From Acidobacteriaceae bacterium (GTDB lineage: Bacteria > Acidobacteriota > Terriglobia > Terriglobales > Acidobacteriaceae): a stretch of 64,000 nt of DNA. The translations under genes were made by a program, and so were the position numbers. Positions 9,304-17,206 of this stretch are shown here, in pieces. Position 1 is the first letter of the stretch. Each line of letters begins with the position of its first letter. The stretch covers positions 1 to 64,000 of the forward strand of contig CAHJWL010000003.1 of assembly GCA_903642235.1 (NCBI GenBank), read 5' to 3'. The notes below the pieces were generated by a model that did not search any database, had not been told where the DNA came from, and worked only from the letters and a program-made list of their open reading frames with translations.

Positions 9304-10053
9304 ATGACACTTGTGGATGCGGAAGCAGTCGAGCTCGAAACACCATCGGGACCTATGCGGACCCACATCATGCGTCCGTCTGGTCCCGGTCGTTACCCTG
9401 CCATCGCTCTCTACTCAGAGATCTTCCAGATCACCGCGCCGATCCGGCGCATGGCCGCGTTCTTCGCAGGTCACGGCTATGTAGTCGCCTGTCCGGAGAT
9501 CTATCATGAGTTCGAACCCGCCGGCACCGTGCTCGCCTATGACCAGGCCGGCTCTGATCGCGGCAACGAGCTGAAATACCGCAAGACGGTCGCCGCCTAT
9601 GATGCTGATGCACGTGTCGTGCTCGACCACCTCACATCTCGAGTCGACACCACAGGTGCAGTTGGAAGTCTCGGCATCTGTCTGGGAGGCCATCTTGCAT
9701 TTAGGGCCGGCTTTGATCCACGTGTGAAAGCCACGATCTGCTTTTATGCAACCGATCTGCATAAGGCTTCGCTTGGCCACGGAGATGATTCACTGGAACG
9801 CGCGGCCGATCTGGAGGGTGAGCTTATGATGATCTGGGGACGACAGGATCCGCATGTGCCGGTCGAAGGCAGGATGCAGATCCTGAACCGTCTGAATGCG
9901 GTTGGAACCCGGCTGAGCTGGCACGAAGTCAATGGCGCACATGCCTTTCTCAGGGATGAAGGCAGCCGGTATGACCCTGAGTTGGCCCACACTCTCTACG
10001 CCTTGGTCTTGGCGCTGCTGCATCGACGACTCGCGGTAGGGCAGGAACGCTAA
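9304..10053 (+). CDS. dienelactone hydrolase family protein
   Basis: A cytoplasmic alpha/beta hydrolase of 249 aa. The catalytic triad of the dienelactone hydrolase family is readable: Cys126 in GICLGG, Asp182 in GRQDPHVP and His213 in NGAHAF. A Glu in SEIFQI sits where the family has its oxyanion-side acid. The open frame extends upstream to 9184, but the ATG at 9304 is chosen because homologous sequence starts there and a -10 box lies seven bases before it. The natural substrate is unknown; carboxymethylenebutenolidase is only the name-giving activity. Its stop codon overlaps the stop of the convergent next gene (CTAA). Confidence 0.85.
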   Translation: MTLVDAEAVELETPSGPMRTHIMRPSGPGRYPAIALYSEIFQITAPIRRMAAFFAGHGYVVACPEIYHEFEPAGTVLAYDQAGSDRGNELKYRKTVAAYDADARVVLDHLTSRVDTTGAVGSLGICLGGHLAFRAGFDPRVKATICFYATDLHKASLGHGDDSLERAADLEGELMMIWGRQDPHVPVEGRMQILNRLNAVGTRLSWHEVNGAHAFLRDEGSRYDPELAHTLYALVLALLHRRLAVGQER

Positions 10054-10460
10054 CGCCAGCTCACTGCAAGATGCCAGCGCAGACCTTTGGCTTGCGTCTT
10101 TAGCAGGACCTCCCTGTACTCGTGCAATTCTTCGAGGACCGTTCGGCCCTCGCTTCCCAGCTGTTGCGGATCACGCTCTAAGTGGCCGACAAGGGCCTGT
10201 ACAGTCGAGAGTCCATCGGCTGCGCTGTACCACTGTGGCGGCGGTAGTTTCCGCATCAGCTCCTGATTTCCTGCACCCTCTTCAATGAGCAGCGCCAGCG
10301 AGTTCTCATCGGCGGAAAAGAATTCAATCAGGGGACGCGCGCCGATGCGCAGCGCCACTTTCTCAAGCGCGTCCTCGTGCCTCGCCAGCGCACGGCCATT
10401 CACAAAGATGTTGTAGCCCGGATCTTCGCCTTCGACGACGATGTACATCGAAGCTGCCAT
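10050..10460 (-). CDS. hypothetical protein, 136 aa
   Basis: I do not recognise a family. The protein is soluble and acidic, with an N-terminal beta segment (MYIVVEGEDPGYNIFVNGRA), a helical middle and a C-terminal helix rich in Glu and Leu. No signal peptide or membrane segment is seen. It lies 39 bases downstream of the EamA-like transporter gene on the same strand. A TAGACT box six bases before its ATG suggests its own, possibly leaderless, transcript. The composition and the tight stop overlap with the hydrolase gene make a real gene likely. Confidence 0.7.
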   Translation of the reverse strand: MAASMYIVVEGEDPGYNIFVNGRALARHEDALEKVALRIGARPLIEFFSADENSLALLIEEGAGNQELMRKLPPPQWYSAADGLSTVQALVGHLERDPQQLGSEGRTVLEELHEYREVLLKTQAKGLRWHLAVSWR

Positions 10461-10466
10461 AGCGGA

Positions 10467-10472
10467 AGTCTA
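10467..10472 (-). promoter_or_regulatory. TANNNT box before the 136-aa gene
   Basis: Read on the minus strand, TAGACT is followed by six bases and then the ATG. No Shine-Dalgarno sequence and no clear -35 box are seen. Low certainty on its own, but it matches four other genes in the window. Confidence 0.35.
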
Positions 10473-10499
10473 CCGATTTGCCGCTGAATGGACTAGGTG

Positions 10500-11399
10500 T
10501 CAGTGAAGGGACATCGTCACGGGCTCATCCACCAGATGATCGGATCGTAGACACGCGAACCCGCCGATCACCATCAGCAGCATGCCGACGCCCGCACGCG
10601 GAGAGATCGTGGGTCGCAGCAGCACACATGCTTCAAGAGCCGCGAGGAGCGGCGCAAAGACAAAACGCACTGACGAAGCCAGTGGATGGAGCAGATACAG
10701 TAGGCAAGCGACACAAGCTACATCTACGCTCGTAAGCGCAGCAAGAAGCAGATCTGGAGCCCCGAGCTCTTTGAGGGATGGCCATCCGTGTGTCAGCATG
10801 AGCCACACAGTACCCACCGCACAAAGGAAGATTGCATTGCCTGAAGTCACGATGAGGACGGACGCACGCGATGGAAGACGAATCATCTCGCGATGGCAGA
10901 GAACGCTGCAGATGCCGGTGAGAGACGTGGAAAGGAGGTAGAGGCCGAGTCCCGCCCATCCACGAACGCTGGCCGGCAGCGCCACCGGGAGCAGGAGCAG
11001 GGCGCCTCCCAGCGCAAGCGCTCCGGGGATCAGCCCTTCCTGTGTCTCGCCTCTCTCGTCGACCGCGCCGAAGGCGATGGCGACAACCATTGGAACGCCT
11101 GTCTGCGTCGCCACCGCCATCACACTGCTGAAGTGCTGCCTGCCATACAGCAACAACAACGCCGGAGCGCCCAGAGAACCTACGCCACCCAGCACCAGCT
11201 TCCAATTCCAATCCTGCACACGAGGTAAGTTGCGCCGCGACAGGATGCAGTGCCCTGTGACTGCAAATGCCGCTATGACAGCGCCACCCGCAAGGATGGT
11301 CAGATCGCTCAACGCTCCAGGCGTACCGGCAGGAAGGAGCCAGAGGGAGCCAGACAGCAGACAAACCGTCGTGAAGAGTGTTGCCGTTTGTCTCCGCAT
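10500..11399 (-). CDS. EamA/DMT-type membrane transporter
   Basis: A 299-aa inner-membrane protein with about ten hydrophobic segments arranged as two similar halves, as in EamA-domain drug/metabolite transporters. The start is placed at the ATG at 11399, which has GGAG four bases upstream; the longer open frame upstream is the reverse-frame shadow of the pnp tail. Small residues (Gly, Ala) in the helices fit a transporter. The substrate cannot be read. It lies 115 bases downstream of pnp on the same strand, and the 136-aa gene follows after 39 bases. Confidence 0.75.
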   Translation of the reverse strand: MRRQTATLFTTVCLLSGSLWLLPAGTPGALSDLTILAGGAVIAAFAVTGHCILSRRNLPRVQDWNWKLVLGGVGSLGAPALLLLYGRQHFSSVMAVATQTGVPMVVAIAFGAVDERGETQEGLIPGALALGGALLLLPVALPASVRGWAGLGLYLLSTSLTGICSVLCHREMIRLPSRASVLIVTSGNAIFLCAVGTVWLMLTHGWPSLKELGAPDLLLAALTSVDVACVACLLYLLHPLASSVRFVFAPLLAALEACVLLRPTISPRAGVGMLLMVIGGFACLRSDHLVDEPVTMSLH

Positions 11400-11514
11400 A
11401 AGGCTCCAGATGAGAGAGCAGGATGGTCGATACCGAAAGCCCTCCGGGTGTCGACCTATCCTGCTCCCACTATCCCTCTTCGAAGCTACATGGCTCCAGA
11501 AGACCCTTACTCGA

Positions 11515-13941
11515 CTAGCTGGCGCTTGGTGGACCGCCGCCGGAGCGAGGTGCACCGGGACCGCCACTTCGGCGACCGCCACGCCGCCGCCGCCCGCCGC
11601 CGGCACCAGGTCGTCTCTGCCCACCTTCACCGGAACGGCTTCCCTGTGGAGCGCCCGGAGCACCGGGAACTACTGGAACGTCATCTGCACGGTTGAAGTT
11701 CGGCTCATCCTCCTCCTCCTCATCCTCCTCGAAATCACCATCTGCTTCGGTCTCAAGATCAGCTGGAGCAGCGACCTGCTCCGCGTCCGGACGACGCGGC
11801 TGCGCCGGCGGCACTCCGGCTCCTTCAGGAACCTCAGGCAGCCCCAGCTTCGCACGCTGCTCGCGTAAAACAGCCTTCCGTGAAAGCTTGATGCGATTGC
11901 CTTCGATCGCAAGCACCTTAACCAGAATCTGGTCGCCTTCCCGTAATTCGTCCTTAACATCCTTCACGCGATGCTCGGCTATCTCGGAGACGTGGAGCAG
12001 GCCATCCGTACCAGGGAAGATCTCGACAAAGGCGCCGAACTCCGCGATGCGAACCACCTTACCGAGGTAGGTACGGCCCGGCTCCGGTACAGCCGTCAGG
12101 TCCGTGATCATCTGGATGGCACGGCTGAGACCATCCGCGTCGCTCGAGGCCACATTCACCCGGCCCGAGTCGTCGACGTCGATCTTCACGCCCGTCGCGT
12201 CGATGATGCCGCGAATCACCTTGCCGCCAGGTCCGATCAGATCGCGAATCTTATCCGTAGGGATTTGGATCGTGTGGATACGTGGCGCGAACTTGCTCTT
12301 CTCTTCATTCGCACCGGCGATGACGGCGTCCATGGTGTCAAGAAGAAAGAGCCGGCCCTTACGCGCCTGCTCCAGAGCCTCGCGCATGATCTGCGGAGTG
12401 ATGCCCATGATCTTGATGTCCATCTGCAGCGCCGTAATGCCCTTACGTGTTCCGGCAACCTTGAAATCCATATCGCCGTAGTGATCTTCCGCGCCTGCGA
12501 TGTCGCTCAGAATGGCGTAGTTGTCACCCTCCTTCACCAGCCCCATCGCAACACCGGCGACTGATCCCCCGAGTGCAATGCCTGCCTGCATCAGCGCGAG
12601 CGATGCGCCGCACACTGTCGCCATTGAAGACGATCCGTTGGACTCAAGGATGTCCGAGACGACACGAAGCGTGTAGGGTGACTCTGATTCCGGCGGCAGA
12701 ACGGCTTCGATCGCGCGGAAGGCAAGTGCGCCGTGCCCGATCTCACGCCGGCCGACACCGGTCATACGACCGACCTCGCCCACGGAGAATGGCGGAAAGT
12801 TGTAATGCATCATGAAGCGGCGCTTTTGCTCACCTTCATAGCTCTCCATGCGCTGCGCGTCATCTGTAGTTCCCAGCGTTGCCGTGACCAGCGCCTGTGT
12901 CTCTCCTCGGGTAAACAATGCGGAACCGTGCACGCGCGGCAGCACACCAACTTCAATCGAGATTGCACGAATCTGGTCAAACGCTCGGTGATCCGGGCGA
13001 ATCCGGTCTTTCAAGACCTGGTCGCGGAAGATCGTCTCTCGCAGAAGCTCGTAGTACTTACCGAGTTTCTTTGCGGCACCGCTATCCCCTTCCGGCAGAT
13101 CGCGCTTCAGCTCGTCCTTGATCTCCTTGACCTTGGCATAGCTTTCAAACTTGGGGTTCTTCTGCGTATCGAGAGCCTCACGTAATCGGTCACCGACCCT
13201 GCTTGTGAGCTGGTTCAGGTACTCCGTATCGACCGTCAGGGTGCTCACAGCTCGCTTCTGCTTACCCGCCCGGCTTACCAGATCCTCGATAGCTGCACAG
13301 ATCTTCTTGATCTCGCCATGAGCAAACTCAATGGCGTCGACGACGCGACTTTCATCGATCTCCTTTGCGCCGGACTCGATCATCACGATGCCGTCCTTCG
13401 TACCGACGACCATGATGTTCAGCTCGCTCTTCTCCCGCTCCGCATAGGTTGGATTGACGACAAAAGCCTCATCGACAACACCGATGCGCACGGCACCTAC
13501 CGGCCCATGAAAGGGAATATCGCTCAGAGCAAGAGCGCAGCTCGCACCATTGATGCCAAGCACATCTGGATCATTCTCCTTGTCAGCTGAGTACACAAAG
13601 GCGACGACCTGCGTCTCATTCCGAAAGGCCTCAGGAAAGAGAGGACGAATTGGTCGGTCAATCTGCCGGCTGGTGAGAATCTCTTTCTCGGAAGGCCGTC
13701 CCTCACGCTTGATAAAACCACCCGGAATGCGTCCACCGGCATAGGTAAACTCGCGGTACTCAACGGTCAGAGGAAAAAAGTCAATGCCCTCCTTCGGATC
13801 CGGAGAGGCCACGGCTGTGGCAAGGATGACATTGTCTCCGCTCGATGTGAGCGCAGCCCCAGAGGCCTGTTTGGCCATTCGCCCGGTCTCAAATTTGATG
13901 TGCTTGCCGCCGGCAAGCTCTACTGTGACGTCCTGCTTCAT
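11515..13941 (-). CDS. pnp: polyribonucleotide nucleotidyltransferase (PNPase)
   Basis: An 808-aa 3-prime to 5-prime phosphorolytic exoribonuclease and polymerase that degrades mRNA, usually as a trimer. Two RNase PH domains (about 1-225 and 330-550) flank an all-helical linker. A KH domain with GPGGKVIRGI (about 555-620) and an S1 domain (about 625-695, YLGKVVRI to RIKLSRKAV) follow. The tail is unusual: an acidic block (FEEDEEEEDEP) and then a Gly/Arg/Pro-rich segment with GRRRRGGRRS. E. coli PNPase has about 711 aa, so about 100 residues are extra. The ATG has GACGAGGAC upstream. It follows rpsO, the conserved rpsO-pnp order. Confidence 0.97.
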   Translation of the reverse strand: MKQDVTVELAGGKHIKFETGRMAKQASGAALTSSGDNVILATAVASPDPKEGIDFFPLTVEYREFTYAGGRIPGGFIKREGRPSEKEILTSRQIDRPIRPLFPEAFRNETQVVAFVYSADKENDPDVLGINGASCALALSDIPFHGPVGAVRIGVVDEAFVVNPTYAEREKSELNIMVVGTKDGIVMIESGAKEIDESRVVDAIEFAHGEIKKICAAIEDLVSRAGKQKRAVSTLTVDTEYLNQLTSRVGDRLREALDTQKNPKFESYAKVKEIKDELKRDLPEGDSGAAKKLGKYYELLRETIFRDQVLKDRIRPDHRAFDQIRAISIEVGVLPRVHGSALFTRGETQALVTATLGTTDDAQRMESYEGEQKRRFMMHYNFPPFSVGEVGRMTGVGRREIGHGALAFRAIEAVLPPESESPYTLRVVSDILESNGSSSMATVCGASLALMQAGIALGGSVAGVAMGLVKEGDNYAILSDIAGAEDHYGDMDFKVAGTRKGITALQMDIKIMGITPQIMREALEQARKGRLFLLDTMDAVIAGANEEKSKFAPRIHTIQIPTDKIRDLIGPGGKVIRGIIDATGVKIDVDDSGRVNVASSDADGLSRAIQMITDLTAVPEPGRTYLGKVVRIAEFGAFVEIFPGTDGLLHVSEIAEHRVKDVKDELREGDQILVKVLAIEGNRIKLSRKAVLREQRAKLGLPEVPEGAGVPPAQPRRPDAEQVAAPADLETEADGDFEEDEEEEDEPNFNRADDVPVVPGAPGAPQGSRSGEGGQRRPGAGGGRRRRGGRRSGGPGAPRSGGGPPSAS

Positions 13942-14126
13942 ATGCGTCCTCGTCTTCTATCGTGTAGTGAAAGATGTCAGTTCGCGTCGTTGAACACGAA
14001 AAGCAGCGGACAGGTCGCCAGGGATGGGCGAGCTAGCCGCTGCAGGTGTAAGAGGTCGGAGGTCTCTTCGTTTGTCGTTCGATGCTAGAGTCGAGCAAAG
14101 TCTCGGGAGATGGGTGCCAACAGCTG

Positions 14127-14173
14127 CCAGCGTTTGCTGGATCAATAGGCCACCGCTGTCTCTTTGCGACAGC
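14127..14173. other. two hairpins in the rpsO-pnp spacer
   Basis: CCAGC/GCTGG (loop of four, 14127-14140) and GCTGTC/GACAGC (loop of seven, 14155-14173) can fold on the minus-strand transcript between rpsO and pnp. In E. coli this spacer holds a partial terminator and an RNase III site by which PNPase controls its own mRNA. A similar role here is inference from position only. Confidence 0.35.
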
Positions 14174-14229
14174 CCGAGTTGCCGAAGGCCGCACCCTTGC
14201 CATACCTGCAAGAGATCTCCGATGTGCTG

Positions 14230-14496
14230 TTACTTGCGTATGCCGAGCTTGCCGATGACGTCGCGATACCGGTCCGCATCGCACCGCTTCAGGTAATCAA
14301 GGAGGCTGCGGCGCTTGCTGACAAGCATGAGCAGGCCACGGCGCGAACCATGATCCTTCTTGTGAGTTTTGAAGTGCTCGGTGAGCTCGGTGATTCGCTC
14401 ACTCAAGACCGCAATCTGGACTTCGGGGCTTCCCGTATCCGATTCGTGCGTGCGGAACTGCTGGATGATATCTGTCTTTCGTGCGGATGCCAACAC
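14230..14496 (-). CDS. rpsO: 30S ribosomal protein S15
   Basis: Ribosomal protein S15, 88 aa, a primary 16S rRNA-binding protein of the small subunit. The protein shows the full family pattern: [20 protein letters not shown], then [19 protein letters not shown] and the end [12 protein letters not shown]. The start is non-ATG: GTG at 14496, or the adjacent TTG. AGGAG lies about twelve bases upstream. It is the first gene of the rpsO-pnp unit. S15 and PNPase expression are usually tied through mRNA decay. Confidence 0.97.
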   Translation of the reverse strand: MLASARKTDIIQQFRTHESDTGSPEVQIAVLSERITELTEHFKTHKKDHGSRRGLLMLVSKRRSLLDYLKRCDADRYRDVIGKLGIRK

Positions 14497-14582
14497 TGAC
14501 TTGGGTTACTCCTGACCGTCTAATACACTCATTCGTGATTGGTAGAAGAATACCATCTCGCGCTCGGGCCGGGCAATTGACC

Positions 14583-14612
14583 GAGCAACCCTCCTCACGA
14601 GGAGGGTTGCTC
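14583..14612. terminator. strong perfect hairpin between the hydrolase gene and rpsO
   Basis: GAGCAACCCTCCTC (14583-14596) pairs perfectly with GAGGAGGGTTGCTC (14599-14612), a 14-bp stem around two bases. It lies 41 bases after the stop of the leftward hydrolase gene and upstream of rpsO. No T-run follows on either strand, so it may be a Rho-helped terminator or a processing barrier rather than a textbook terminator. Confidence 0.5.
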
Positions 14613-14653
14613 AAAGCGGCCTTCTCTGAAGTTGCTGCTCTGCCGGAGCTGTG

Positions 14654-15343
14654 TCAGGCGAGATGTGTCTGCAGAAACCTAAGGGTGCGCTGCTCTGCAA
14701 GACCCGCCGCTTCAGGATTGAAGGAGGCTCGAGCATCGCAGCTGAATCCGTGTTCTGCACCCTCATAGACAAAGATCTCTACCTCCGGATGAGCAGACTG
14801 AACCGCATCGATCTGTGCTCGTTCGATGTGCGTATCGTTCGCTCCGAAGTGGAGCAGGATTGGACAGCTCGGTTCCTCGGCTGCTACGGAACCGATCCCT
14901 CCGGGGTAGTAGCCCACGCAGCAGTCAGGTCGGACGGCGAGATCTTCTCCACGGGTCGCCGTTAGCCAGCTCATAAAACCGCCATAACAATATCCAATTA
15001 CACCTACGCCACGCTTCGAGCGCTTGGCCTCACCAAACGCGGCAGCGATATCGAGCAGCGCTGTTCTTGGATCAAGCTTCTGCATGTACGCGACTGCGCG
15101 CTGCATGTCATCGCCGTCGTACGTCAGTTCAACCCCTTGCTCAATGCGATCAAACAGGGCCGGCGCAATGACGAGAAAGCCTTCTTCGGCATAGGCGTCC
15201 GCCGTCCGACGGATGTAATCGTTCACACCGAAGATTTCCTGGAGGATGATCAGAGCGCCAGACGGGGAGCCTGACGGCTCAGCAACATAAGCAGTAAAGG
15301 TGTGGCCATCTCCGGCGGTAAGTCGCTTTGTTGTGGTGGTCAT
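14654..15343 (-). CDS. dienelactone hydrolase family protein
   Basis: A second dienelactone-hydrolase-like protein, 229 aa, close to the classical length of carboxymethylenebutenolidase. The acid is in QEIFGV, the nucleophile Cys119 in GYCYGG, the Asp in GANDTHI and the His in AEHGFSC. It is more canonical than the relative at 9304 and not a recent copy of it. It is the last gene of a leftward cluster (exported protein, FlgM-like, 74-aa protein, hydrolase). The substrate is unknown; no aromatic-degradation genes are near. Confidence 0.9.
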   Translation of the reverse strand: MTTTTKRLTAGDGHTFTAYVAEPSGSPSGALIILQEIFGVNDYIRRTADAYAEEGFLVIAPALFDRIEQGVELTYDGDDMQRAVAYMQKLDPRTALLDIAAAFGEAKRSKRGVGVIGYCYGGFMSWLTATRGEDLAVRPDCCVGYYPGGIGSVAAEEPSCPILLHFGANDTHIERAQIDAVQSAHPEVEIFVYEGAEHGFSCDARASFNPEAAGLAEQRTLRFLQTHLA

Positions 15344-15379
15344 AACGCTGCTGCCCCTTTAAGTGAGTATGTGGCGCGC

Positions 15380-15604
15380 TTAGCTTTGCGCCAGGCGATA
15401 CAGACGCATAGTGCGCAGCCAGCCAAAGAAACGAAGCAGCTGCGCACGCTCGTTCCAGAGCAAATGGAAGAGGTCAGAGAGGCGTACGCTCGACGCCGGC
15501 TTCCCAGTGTAGGTCTCCACTCGCCACAGCAGGTATGGACTGCGCCACGGGCGGAGCCTGTGCCCTCGCGTCACGTTCCAGCCAAACCGAATCCATTCCA
15601 ACAT
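15380..15604 (-). CDS. small basic Trp-rich protein, 74 aa
   Basis: I do not know this family. The protein is rich in Trp, Arg and Leu (starts MLEWIRFGWNVTRG, contains SPYLLWRVETY) and has no signal peptide or long hydrophobic stretch. It lies 36 bases before the hydrolase gene and 44 bases after the FlgM-like gene on the same strand, which favours a real gene. No Shine-Dalgarno sequence is seen before the ATG. The aromatic/basic mix would fit a peripheral membrane or nucleic-acid contact, but that is a guess. A chance frame cannot be excluded. Confidence 0.55.
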   Translation of the reverse strand: MLEWIRFGWNVTRGHRLRPWRSPYLLWRVETYTGKPASSVRLSDLFHLLWNERAQLLRFFGWLRTMRLYRLAQS

Positions 15605-15648
15605 AAGTTTTCAATCCCAAAGCTTTCCTGAACTTCCGATTTGCCGCT

Positions 15649-15927
15649 TCACTGAGGAGATCTCTCACTCTCTGAGTGACCTCTCTTTAGACGGTCAATT
15701 AGCTTGTCGGCAATGTCATCCGCTGGTATCCGGTAGCTTCCGTCATCTAGGGCTCGTTTTAGCTGTTCCAGTCGCTCCGCCCGCGAAGAAGTACCTCCCG
15801 GGGACGCGGCAGTAGTCGCATCGATCGCAGAACGCGCCGTTGGTAACGAAGTGGGTCTGCTTCTTCGCACTGTACCTGTACCCCAAACGTGGACTTGCCT
15901 GCTTCCGGTCTTCATCCATGCTGTCAT
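15649..15927 (-). CDS. FlgM-like anti-sigma factor
   Basis: A 92-aa protein. Its C-terminal half (SRAERLEQLKRALDDGSYRI, then ADDIADKLIDRLK) has the hallmark of FlgM, the anti-sigma-28 factor: a helix, the G-[ST]-Y-x-[IV] turn and the ADxIAxKLI helix. The N-terminal half is disordered, rich in Thr, Ser, Arg and Ala, as in known FlgM. The start is unclear: ATG at 15927 or 15915, both without a Shine-Dalgarno sequence. No flagellar gene or sigma factor is in the window, so it may control a sigma-28-like factor elsewhere. The family call rests on one motif. Confidence 0.65.
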   Translation of the reverse strand: MTAWMKTGSRQVHVWGTGTVRRSRPTSLPTARSAIDATTAASPGGTSSRAERLEQLKRALDDGSYRIPADDIADKLIDRLKRGHSESERSPQ

Positions 15928-15997
15928 ACAAGGCAGATCGGCAGAGTGGCAAAAAGGTTAAGGACGCCTCAGCCTGCAAAGTACTCCGGGTGCAGCG

Positions 15998-16966
15998 TTA
16001 CTTGACGACCTGCTGAAAAAGCGGCGAACTAAGCAGACTTGCGAACTGACTATCGGATGACGAGTAGCTGACCAGCAATGTTCCTGCATTTGAGTCGATT
16101 GAGGTCTCGTCAAGGGCAGTCTTCTCGAGTGGGGTTCCCTGGGTCTTCTTGAGCAGCGAGACACCCTTCATCAGAGCAGCTGCGGTTGCTGCCGTCACGG
16201 TGTCAGACATCACGACAGCCATATCAAACTTGACGCCGTTCTGGAAATCCATCGTGTAGTGCGAACTCTTCATTCGGTTCTTGACTGTGTCGTAGTCGGC
16301 CAAGCCGGATGCGTCCCCAAGTACGCCCTTCATCATCGTCTGCGTACCCTTCTGATCAAGCAGACTCCACACAGCCTTCTGATCGACAGCTCCCATCTCA
16401 CTCACGAACTCAGAGTTTGAAAGGAAGTTCGGAGCCATACCGTCGCGCGCATCGAGCGCGGCACGAAGGGCGTCACGATCCCCGAAGACCAAAGTCGTCT
16501 GATTGAGAAAAGCGACGCTCAGGCCTGCGGCGCCCATCGGGTAAATGCTGTTGTTGCGGAGGGTCGTGATTTTCGTTTTGTTTTTGGCGAAGCTGGCAAG
16601 AATCTCCCGGGTTCGGAACTGACCTTGCGCGATGCCGACGGTCTTCACCTGCTCTGCACCGCTCGGCCTAAAGGCAGCAAATGCAAGCACATCCGCGTCC
16701 TGATCGACCTTGAGACCGGAAGTCTTAAGGGAGGTTTCGAGCCGTTTCAGCTCTGGCGGCAGAGTCCGGTCCTTAAGACTCATGGCGGCTGGAGAGTTCT
16801 GCATGGCGCGGTAGTCGACCACGATCAGCTGCTGCACGTCGTGTGGAATAACGGCCTTGGCGTCGCTTGAGAGCTCGGCGGCGTGGACCATGGTAGCGGC
16901 CGTAAGAAGTGCTGTTGCAAGGAGATACGAGGGACTTCGACGCAAGGGGGAACTCCGGAAGAGCAC
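15998..16966 (-). CDS. exported protein of unknown function, 322 aa
   Basis: No family is recognised with confidence. A signal peptide is clear (SPSYLLATALLTAATMVHA). The mature part has repeated Ala/Lys-rich alpha-beta stretches and no visible catalytic motif. The frame opens with GTG at 16966, which has no Shine-Dalgarno sequence. A TTG at 16945 is preceded by GGAG at seven bases and would start directly at MRRSPSYLL, so the true start is probably 16945. The gene heads a leftward cluster of small genes. A scoring or substrate-binding role cannot be read from the sequence. Confidence 0.78.
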   Translation of the reverse strand: MLFRSSPLRRSPSYLLATALLTAATMVHAAELSSDAKAVIPHDVQQLIVVDYRAMQNSPAAMSLKDRTLPPELKRLETSLKTSGLKVDQDADVLAFAAFRPSGAEQVKTVGIAQGQFRTREILASFAKNKTKITTLRNNSIYPMGAAGLSVAFLNQTTLVFGDRDALRAALDARDGMAPNFLSNSEFVSEMGAVDQKAVWSLLDQKGTQTMMKGVLGDASGLADYDTVKNRMKSSHYTMDFQNGVKFDMAVVMSDTVTAATAAALMKGVSLLKKTQGTPLEKTALDETSIDSNAGTLLVSYSSSDSQFASLLSSPLFQQVVK

Positions 16967-17206
16967 TGGGTGTAGCTATTTGATTGTTCCCTGAACGACG
17001 GCGGAGTGCAAGCACCGATGGTTGTAGAAACGAACCGGAACTGGCGGTTGGACGTGCCGGGAAGGCAAATGTAACGCACTGAGCGTGCAAAAAAGGATCT
17101 GTTTTGGCGCGTAAACAAGGTCAAAAATGCCCTAAACAGCCCTCCTTGTACGGTTTTGGCGCACGAAGGAGGCGTTCTCTCCGCCCGTCGTGAGGAGCCT
17201 GTGCCT

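Noticed and set aside
14583-14612. Mobile-element end (REP or IS inverted repeat)
   Set aside because: Only one copy in the window, no transposase remnant and no target duplication seen; a transcript hairpin is simpler.
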